DNA of 64,000 nt from an uncultured Actinomycetes bacterium. Its GTDB lineage: Bacteria > Actinomycetota > Coriobacteriia > Coriobacteriales > Atopobiaceae. Of the stretch, positions 55,748-64,000 are shown piece after piece. Numbering within the stretch: position 1 is the first letter of the stretch; the number at the start of each line of letters is the position of its first letter. The notes beneath the pieces are model-generated. The model did no database searches, was not told where the DNA came from, and saw nothing but the letters and a program-made list of their open reading frames with translations. The translations under genes were made by a program, and so were the position numbers. The DNA is taken from positions 1 to 64,000 of the forward strand of contig OMWE01000011.1 in the NCBI GenBank assembly GCA_900314685.1, read 5' to 3'.

Positions 55748-57235
<1,488 letters not shown>

Positions 57236-57307
57236 TCATATTTTCTCATAAGTAGGACGGTGCGGGCGTCTGCCTCGCCAGCGCATCCGCCAATTGCGGT
57301 ACCCTGA

Positions 57308-58813
<1,506 letters not shown>

Positions 58814-58833
58814 GCGGGCTCGAAAGGCATGCG

Positions 58834-59652
58834 ATGAAGAAGGACCACAAGCTCCTGGCGCTCGATATGGACGGCACGCTGCTGGATTCGCGCAAGCGCA
58901 TCTCACCCCGGACCGCTGCGGCGCTCGAGGACCTGGCGGGCCGCGGGATCACGGTGGCCCTTTCCACCGGACGCTGCCCGGTGGAGCTGGACGACTATCT
59001 CCCCCAGCTCGGCGGCGTGCAGTACGGGTGTCTTATCAGCGGGGCTTTGGTCTATGACCTGCGCGAGCGTCGCGCCCTGGCGAGCACGCCGATCGACACC
59101 GAGCTCGTCTTGCAGGCGCTCGACGCGGGGGCGGACGAGGGGGCGATGCTGCACCTCCTGTGCGCGGATACCTCCGTCGCCCGCCCCGACGACATCTCCC
59201 ATATGGCGGACTTCCTCATGGGCATCTACCAGCCCATGTTTGAGGACAAGTGCACCAAGGTCTCCGACGTGCGTGCCTATGCCGAGTGCCATCCGGGCGA
59301 GGTACTCAAAGTCAACCTCTACCATCGGGATGCGGCCTCGCGCAGCCGTACGCGCGAGCGGCTCTCCAGCCTCGCGCTCACGCTGGCAGATGCCGAGGGC
59401 GGCTCGCTCGAGTGCTCGGCGCAGGGCGTGAGCAAGGCGCTCGGTCTCGAGCAGCTGTGCGACTACCTCGGCATCTCGATGGAGCAGGTCGTCGCCGTGG
59501 GCGATGCGCCAAACGATGCCGCCGCGCTCGAGGCCGCGGGCTGCGCCGTCGCCATGGGCAACGCCGATCCGTCCGTCAAAAAGCTGGCCGACCTCGTGGT
59601 CGCGGACAACGACCACGACGGCATCGTCGAGGCCATCGAGCACCTCTTCTAG
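58834..59652 (+). CDS. Cof-type HAD-IIB family phosphatase
   Basis: ATG 58834 with CGAAAGG upstream gives 272 residues starting MKKDHKLLALDMDGTLLDSRKRI, with D11 and D13 of motif I. VALSTGRCP is motif II; GVSKALGLEQLCDYLGISMEQVVAVGDAPNDAAALEAAG holds Lys and the paired acids (GDAPND instead of the usual GDNxND). The C2B cap lies between. It is linked to the GH1 gene at 20 bases, suggesting a phospho-sugar substrate. It converges on the flavodoxin gene with six bases between. Confidence 0.92.
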   Translation: MKKDHKLLALDMDGTLLDSRKRISPRTAAALEDLAGRGITVALSTGRCPVELDDYLPQLGGVQYGCLISGALVYDLRERRALASTPIDTELVLQALDAGADEGAMLHLLCADTSVARPDDISHMADFLMGIYQPMFEDKCTKVSDVRAYAECHPGEVLKVNLYHRDAASRSRTRERLSSLALTLADAEGGSLECSAQGVSKALGLEQLCDYLGISMEQVVAVGDAPNDAAALEAAGCAVAMGNADPSVKKLADLVVADNDHDGIVEAIEHLF

Positions 59653-59658
59653 CGCACG

Positions 59659-60138
59659 CTACAGGCCGAGCCCGGCAATCCAGCTCTTGAGCTCACCAGC
59701 CGACGCGCCGGCAGACAGGCGACGGCCATCCAGCACATGGGCGCCTTTTGCCAGGCGCTGCATGCGCTGCGGCGCCTTGCCGAGGCCGCTGCCGCCGCTC
59801 GTCGCGAAGGGGACTATGGTCTTGCCGGCAAAGTCATAGCTCTCAAGGAAGGTGTCGATGATGCGCGGCTCCATGTACCACCACACAGGGAAGCCCACGA
59901 AGACGACGTCATACGCCGCCAGGTCGTCCACATGGGAGGCGATTCCGGGGCGCACGGACTCGTCGCCCATCTCGACACTGCTGCGGGAGGACTTATTCTG
60001 CCAATTGAGGTCAGCGCTTGTATACGCTTGCTCCGGCTCGATCTCGAAGAGGTCGGCGCCCGCCGCCTCTGCGACCTTCTGTGCCACTCGCTCCGTCGTG
60101 CCCGTCGCGCTGAAATACGCTACCAATGCCTTTGCCAT
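59659..60138 (-). CDS. Flavodoxin
   Basis: ATG 60136-60138 follows AAGGAGGAG. The 159-residue protein opens AKALVAYFSATGTTERVAQKVAE, the FMN phosphate-binding loop SATGTT. IEPEQAYTSADLNW, VFVGFPVWWYMEPRIIDTFLESYDF and TIVPFATSGGSGLGK complete the short-chain flavodoxin fold. It carries electrons or acts as an NAD(P)H:quinone-type reductase. Similar flavodoxins are often near CMD-cupin proteins, but here that gene is 23 kb away. Confidence 0.93.
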   Translation of the reverse strand: MAKALVAYFSATGTTERVAQKVAEAAGADLFEIEPEQAYTSADLNWQNKSSRSSVEMGDESVRPGIASHVDDLAAYDVVFVGFPVWWYMEPRIIDTFLESYDFAGKTIVPFATSGGSGLGKAPQRMQRLAKGAHVLDGRRLSAGASAGELKSWIAGLGL

Positions 60139-60283
60139 GGTCTCCTCCTTCGGCTTGCCTTCGCACGGGTCTATTTTCCCTCGTAAGGGAGCCATATACC
60201 AATGCCCATGTCGGATACCACGTATGAACGTAGGGCATGAGAGGAGGAGTCGGATGGCCCCTCACGACAGCACAGCTATGGTC

Positions 60284-60622
60284 TCAGATGCCGAAGATAC
60301 CGCCGATACCGTCGAGCACGCGGGACATCGTCTTGGCATCAAGCGAATCGCCCAAGGAGACGGCATGGCGCTGGCGCAGGTCGACCGCACGTATGGCTTC
60401 GAGACATATCCAGCCTTGGGCAGCATTCCCTTCAGGAATTGGCACATGCAACGGATGCGTGCTGGGTGTCGAGGTAATCGGGCAGACAACGGTCAGACTG
60501 GAAAGGACGTTGTTGAAAAAGCCAACTGAGACGACCAGTGCGGGTCGGCGCTTCTGCGGCTCATGCCCGAGCGTCGAATCGAAGTCCATCTCGATGAGGT
60601 CGCCCTGCTCAAACAGGTTCAC
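60284..60622 (-). CDS. mazF: MazF/PemK-family mRNA interferase toxin
   Basis: The 112-residue protein contains FEQGDLIEMDFDSTLGHEPQKRRPALVVS, the MazF start with the conserved GHEQ-like loop and Arg-Arg-Pro. VVCPITSTPSTHPLHVPIPEG and the closing AIRAVDLRQRHAVSLGDSL match the fold. MazF cuts mRNA at short specific sequences. Its ATG overlaps the antitoxin stop by four bases, so the pair is translationally coupled with the antitoxin first. Confidence 0.92.
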   Translation of the reverse strand: MNLFEQGDLIEMDFDSTLGHEPQKRRPALVVSVGFFNNVLSSLTVVCPITSTPSTHPLHVPIPEGNAAQGWICLEAIRAVDLRQRHAVSLGDSLDAKTMSRVLDGIGGIFGI

Positions 60623-60888
60623 GCGACGTCCTCCTCACCCACGTTTCCGGGGACCTCCTCGCCGACCCTGTCGCCCGACCAGTCGCCCGCAAACTCCTCG
60701 AGGCTCATCTTGCGGGAGCGCTGGTATTTCTTTTTGGGCTTGTCGAAGCTCAGCACCAGCGCATTGCGACTCGAGTCGTACTCGATCGCGATCGTATCCC
60801 CGACCCGGGCTCCGAGCAGGTCGCAGAGCTCACGCGGAATGCGCACGCCCTGGCTATTGCCCCATTTTGAAAGCGTTGCCTGTGACAT
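60619..60888 (-). CDS. mazE: MazE-like AbrB-fold antitoxin
   Basis: ATG 60886-60888 follows GGAAGGACAG; the frame upstream has no ribosome site. ATLSKWGNSQGVRIPRELCDLLGARVGDTIAIEYD is the swapped-hairpin AbrB/MazE DNA-binding fold, residues 4-38. The acidic C-terminus (SLEEFAGDWSGDRVGEE) is the toxin-binding tail. It precedes mazF with a four-base overlap. A GTATAT/ATATAC inverted repeat just upstream is the probable autoregulatory operator. Confidence 0.9.
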   Translation of the reverse strand: MSQATLSKWGNSQGVRIPRELCDLLGARVGDTIAIEYDSSRNALVLSFDKPKKKYQRSRKMSLEEFAGDWSGDRVGEEVPGNVGEEDVA

Positions 60889-60905
60889 AGGCTGTCCTTC
60901 CCTAT

Positions 60906-60923
60906 GTATATCTGCGTATATAC
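60906..60923. promoter_or_regulatory. Inverted repeat in the mazEF promoter
   Basis: GTATAT (60906-60911) and ATATAC (60918-60923) form an inverted repeat six bases apart, 17-35 bases upstream of mazE, within an AT-rich -10-like stretch. Such placement fits MazE binding sites. Confidence 0.6.
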
Positions 60924-61044
60924 TAACATGTTGCGCATCGGTAGGCAAACAGCGCGGCCCGCCAGGCCTTACGGAGAGCTGACAGGACATTCCTATACTT
61001 AGCGTCAGCATATCCCCGCATCACGACGGCGACGGGAGGACACG

Positions 61045-61857
61045 GTGGTGGGAACAAGACGCAGCAAACTGGGCGGCAAAGGACGAAGGCGTACGTGGCT
61101 CAAATATCTAGCAGGCCTTTTGCTGATTGCGCCGTGCTATGCGACGGGCAACCTGCCTCCCCAGGAGATCTCGCGCGCCATCTCCGAGGTCCTGAGCAAC
61201 CCGCTCGCAGTGCAGGCGCCTGTCCTTCTTCCCGTCGCGAAAGCGCTGCTCACACTGGCGATGCTGAGCCCGCTCCTCCTGCGAGGCGATAATACCCGCA
61301 AGGCGCTCTATACCTATTACGCTGCGATACTCGTGGTGGTCGGCTTCCTGCAAAACATGTCGCACACCACGGACTATGGCTTTGTCTGGGTGGTCGGCAA
61401 TACCGCAATCCAGCTGCTGGTCGCCGCCGGGTTTATTCGCGCGCTCATCAGGGACCATGGCAGTTGGGCCTTGGAGCTGCATCCGGAGCGGCTCTGGCTC
61501 ATCGCCCCCATGGCGCTCGCGCTCGTGGAGCCCTACACGGCAGCAGCGGACGGCACGCTGATCTTTGCTTTCGACGCGAGCGTCCTCGTCAACGACACCG
61601 GCGTCACCTATTGCATGATCACGCCCGTCGTACTAGGCACGATGCTCATCTGGGGTATGGAAGTCGGCGCAGGCTCCTCGGCCGTCTCCTTCGCCTCGTA
61701 CGTGGGTCTGCTCTTCGGCATCCTCAACCTGCTGACCTGGTTTGTCTTCATGCCCGCCAGCTGGTGGATGGGTGTCCTCCATCTGCCGCTTGTGATCGTT
61801 TCGGTCACCGGCCTTGTTTTTTCCCGTCGAGCTAGAAGACCGACGACAGATAGGTGA
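61045..61857 (+). CDS. Polytopic membrane protein of unknown function
   Basis: Starting at GTG 61045 or the adjacent GTG 61048 behind GGGAGG, the 270-residue protein has a very basic first 17 residues and about seven hydrophobic segments, e.g. WLKYLAGLLLIAPCYATG, PVAKALLTLAMLSPLLL, YAAILVVVGFLQNM and LFGILNLLTWFVFMPASWWMGVL. There are no motifs I can assign. It is divergent from mazEF and about 130 bases before the AlbA_2-type gene. Confidence 0.7.
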   Translation: MVGTRRSKLGGKGRRRTWLKYLAGLLLIAPCYATGNLPPQEISRAISEVLSNPLAVQAPVLLPVAKALLTLAMLSPLLLRGDNTRKALYTYYAAILVVVGFLQNMSHTTDYGFVWVVGNTAIQLLVAAGFIRALIRDHGSWALELHPERLWLIAPMALALVEPYTAAADGTLIFAFDASVLVNDTGVTYCMITPVVLGTMLIWGMEVGAGSSAVSFASYVGLLFGILNLLTWFVFMPASWWMGVLHLPLVIVSVTGLVFSRRARRPTTDR

Positions 61858-61873
61858 TGTCACACCTAGAAAC

Positions 61874-61933
61874 CATACATTCGTTCTACACTAACATACA
61901 CCGTTTTGCACTCACATACACCGACTTACACTC
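61874..61933. repeat. Three 20-bp direct repeats (CATACACCG) upstream of the AlbA_2-type gene
   Basis: The word CATACATTCG at 61874 and CATACACCG at 61895 and 61915, each followed by a CACT-ending segment, recur with about 20-base period, two helical turns. The last copy also forms an inverted repeat, CACCGA and TCGGTG, seven bases apart. They lie 55-115 bases before the next start codon and could be cooperative binding sites. Confidence 0.65.
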
Positions 61934-61987
61934 GGTGTGCGCCTCTATACTTCTGCTAAGAGAGCACCCCACAGAGGAGGTCGGCTG

Positions 61988-63226
61988 ATGTTCAGTCCCT
62001 TTCGCGATGCAGACGGCCGGCCCAAGGCCCTGCCTGACGTGACCTGGGACGACCTTGCCCAGCTCACCGACATGGACGAGGGCTACGTGCTCGAGTTCAA
62101 GCGCGAGCTCTCCCCCTCCGTCCGCCGCAAGATCCCCAAGATCATCGCCTCCTTTGCCAACTCACGCGGCGGCTGGATTGTGATCGGCATCACGGACGAC
62201 ACCAAGCAGATCGCGCCCATCCCTCGCCCGCAGGCGGACTTCAGCCAGACCGTGGGCGAGCTCTGCCGGCGGCACATCTCACCCGCCCCGCCCTTTGACG
62301 CGCGCTTCATCGTGGACCCGGCAAACGACCGGCAGGGCATCGCCCTCATTCAGGTGGCCGAGGGTGACTTCCCGCCCTACGTCGCAGACGGCGTGGTCGA
62401 GATCCGCGAGGGGTCCACGTCGGGCCCCGCGACCGGCAGCGCCCTGGTCGAGCTCTACGACAAGACGGACCGGCGCCACTCCGAGGTCGCGGAATTCTGC
62501 CGCAGGACCGTCTACTATCCTGGGGTCGCCACGCCGCTTTTTGATCTCTACCTCTTCCGCATGGGCCAACGCACCGCCGATGCCCCTTCGCGCGCCCGCA
62601 TCGCCAGGCACGTCGAAGCCATGCAAGCCGGCTTCGCGCTGCAGGGCATGGACTGCCACGTGCAACACGCGCACGACTCGCTCATCGTCCGCAACCAGCC
62701 ACCTCTGCGCGATGGGGAGGCCCACTCGGCCATCGAGCTCTTTGGCGACGAGTCCATGAAGCTCACCGTGCCCGCCGTTCCGCTCGATGAGGAGGCACGC
62801 GGGCACGCCGCATCGATTCTCGCCTCGGTCGACCAGGCCATTCCCGAGGGGAGCCAACTCGTGGATGCCCGCCAGACCCTGCGCCGCGTGACCCGCATGG
62901 CAACCGTCCTCGACCGCTATGTGCGCGAACGCGGCATCAGCTGGCGCAGCTACGCCGTCGCCTACGAACTCGAGGGGATGGCGGGCATCGTGCTCTGGAG
63001 CGACCTGTCTGAATACCTCGCCTACGTGCGAAAACATGGTGCACTCTTCTGCGGCACCACCGACGGTCGCAGTCGCGTGCGCTATTTGGACGACGGCGAG
63101 CACGACTCCTTCCGCGCGCGGCAGTTCGCCGCCAGCCACTTCTTTGAGGCGTGCGGCCTGCCGCTCGGCTCGTCCGACCCGGAGGACAACGCCCTAGTTG
63201 ACGCGCTGCTCAGCACCAGCAGGTGA
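61988..63226 (+). CDS. AlbA_2/Schlafen-AAA4-type putative DNA-binding protein
   Basis: ATG 61988 follows AGAGGAGGTC. EGYVLEFKRELSPSVRRKIPKIIASFANSRGGWIVIGITDD (about residues 31-71) is the AlbA_2 (divergent AAA_4) domain found in putative transcription regulators and some defence proteins. The rest of the 412 residues is mostly mixed alpha/beta, with a Gly/Thr-rich strand near VVEIREGSTSGPATGSALVELYD, and no HTH. Its own upstream direct repeats suggest self-regulation. The function is unknown. Confidence 0.75.
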   Translation: MFSPFRDADGRPKALPDVTWDDLAQLTDMDEGYVLEFKRELSPSVRRKIPKIIASFANSRGGWIVIGITDDTKQIAPIPRPQADFSQTVGELCRRHISPAPPFDARFIVDPANDRQGIALIQVAEGDFPPYVADGVVEIREGSTSGPATGSALVELYDKTDRRHSEVAEFCRRTVYYPGVATPLFDLYLFRMGQRTADAPSRARIARHVEAMQAGFALQGMDCHVQHAHDSLIVRNQPPLRDGEAHSAIELFGDESMKLTVPAVPLDEEARGHAASILASVDQAIPEGSQLVDARQTLRRVTRMATVLDRYVRERGISWRSYAVAYELEGMAGIVLWSDLSEYLAYVRKHGALFCGTTDGRSRVRYLDDGEHDSFRARQFAASHFFEACGLPLGSSDPEDNALVDALLSTSR

Positions 63227-63288
63227 GACGGACGGCAATTATGGAAAGTACTCGTAATACGCCGGTGCGAAAGGATTGCACTCAGCTG

Positions 63289-63359
63289 CTTTCGCTTTCT
63301 TTCCCTGTTTTCGCTTTCTTTCCCTGTTTTCGCTTTCTTTCCCAGTTTTCGCTTTCTTT
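63289..63359. repeat. 19-bp tandem repeat (TTTTCGCTTTCTTTCCCTG)
   Basis: Units at 63289-63307, 63308-63326, 63327-63345 and a partial one at 63346-63359 are nearly identical; the third ends CCCAG. It is pyrimidine-rich and lies about 60 bases after the AlbA_2-type stop. Confidence 0.85.
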
Positions 63360-63512
63360 GTTGCGGATGGCAAGTAGGGCTTATTGTGCCGAGCCATCTC
63401 TCTATCTGGCGCAAACCCTTCGGTGCCGATTGAGCACTACCGGAAGGCGAATTCCAGCATGAAGTGCCATCGGAAAACGATCCCCTCCGAAGCTCCTCCG
63501 AAGCTGCACCTA

Positions 63513-63860
63513 AACCACCGACGGAAGGGGTACCCCGCTCCCAAACACCGACGGAAGAGATAGGTCTACGCCTATTTTGACCAAACACCGACGGAAGGGG
63601 CACCTTTTCGCGGGATGATCACCGACGGAAGACATACCTCGGCAGTGCGACCTGGGCTTTTGTCTGTGGGTGCGCTCTCCGTCGGTGTTTGATCTCCGAA
63701 AGGGTGCCCCTTCCGTCGGTGTTTCGGCGCCAGCGGACGAAACCCACCTCTTCCGTCGGTGTTTGGGAGCGGGGGGTGCCTCTTCCGTCGGTGTTTGGGA
63801 GCGGGGGGTGCCTCTTCCGTCGGTGTTTGGGAGCGGGGGGTGCCTCTTCCGTCGGTGTTT
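63513..63860. repeat. Opposed repeat array with CACCGACGGAAG core
   Basis: Four forward cores (AAACACCGACGG type) at 63513, 63543, 63583 and 63617 face six reverse cores (CCGTCGGTGTTT) at 63679, 63713, 63753, 63785, 63817 and 63849. The last four are a precise 32-bp tandem repeat with near-identical spacers (GGGAGCGGGG). The spacers are not unique, so this is not a CRISPR array. The remainder of 63227-64000 holds no gene I can support. Confidence 0.87.
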
Positions 63861-64000
63861 GGGAGCGGGGGGGTGAATGCCATGTCGAGAGCTACGCACG
63901 ACAACAAGAAGAGACCCTCGACGACAATCGCTTCGGGGGTCTTGATATGACGTAATGCTTGCGGCATTGTGCGTCAATGCCAACTAGCACCAATTTTGCT

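Noticed and set aside
60237-60890. 217-codon plus-strand frame over mazEF
   Set aside because: It is antisense to two well-defined toxin-antitoxin genes with a four-base overlap; the shadow has no motif.
63513-63860. CRISPR array
   Set aside because: Repeats occur in both orientations, spacers in the tandem part are near-identical, and no cas gene is present.

Overview
The window is GC-rich throughout (about two thirds G+C by eye), gene-dense, with short intergenic gaps and GGAGG-type ribosome binding sites. The gene set is seven 6-phospho-beta-glucosidase-type GH1 genes, a PFL/DUF711 protein, VanR/VanS-like two-component genes, Cof-type HAD phosphatases, and hypA-hypB without other hyp genes. 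This fits a gut actinobacterium of the class Coriobacteriia, Collinsella-like. That placement is an inference from gene content; no rRNA or tRNA gene lies in the window.

Layout. 1-7 kb: a GH1 gene cut by the left edge, a DUF1275 membrane protein, an MFS permease converging on a GH13 alpha-glucosidase, a YgiD-type dioxygenase, then a patch of palindromic repeats. 7-16 kb: yaaA, bcp with a HAD phosphatase, a Gfo/Idh oxidoreductase fused to a UPF0303 domain, a second Gfo/Idh gene, a tyrosine phosphatase, an internally deleted Gfo/Idh copy, galM and a PIN/RelB-type toxin-antitoxin pair. 16-27 kb: an orphan sugar-binding lipoprotein, a CapA-like lipoprotein, a PFL protein, a beta-lactamase-fold gene broken by an amber codon, murB, and a run of rsmJ, two amidohydrolases and a patatin. 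27-41 kb: a YgjV membrane protein, three GH1 genes, a LysR regulator, a VanRS-like system, a DUF975 protein with an acidic repeat insert, TauE/SafE, a CMD-cupin protein and a TIM-barrel protein. 41-53 kb: HAD, an RNA cyclic phosphodiesterase-UPF0178 fusion, SDR, metY, a 28-residue leader-like ORF, a PTS EIIB-ROK chimera with a nitroreductase, hypBA, DUF5131, an esterase and prfC. 53-64 kb: a second palindromic repeat patch, a GH1/cysteine-rich protein/GH1 operon, a divergent GH1-HAD pair, a flavodoxin, MazEF, a membrane protein, an AlbA_2-type protein and a long opposed repeat array.

The theme is beta-glucoside breakdown. All seven GH1 proteins keep both catalytic glutamates and the Ser/Lys/Tyr loop that binds a 6-phosphate, so they are expected to act after PTS uptake. 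No PTS permease is encoded here. The only PTS-like domain is an EIIB fused to a ROK domain whose ATP-binding and catalytic motifs look degenerate; I read it as a possible phospho-dependent sensor. A pair of identical palindromes upstream of one GH1 gene suggests local repression by a regulator encoded elsewhere. Galactose mutarotase, the GH13 enzyme and several Gfo/Idh dehydrogenases extend the sugar-handling theme.

The most unusual items are the EIIB-ROK chimera, the Gfo/Idh-UPF0303 and cyclic phosphodiesterase-UPF0178 fusions, a dispersed palindromic repeat family in two intergenic clusters, and several gene remnants (a CobW tail, a Gfo/Idh internal deletion, an amber-interrupted serine hydrolase).
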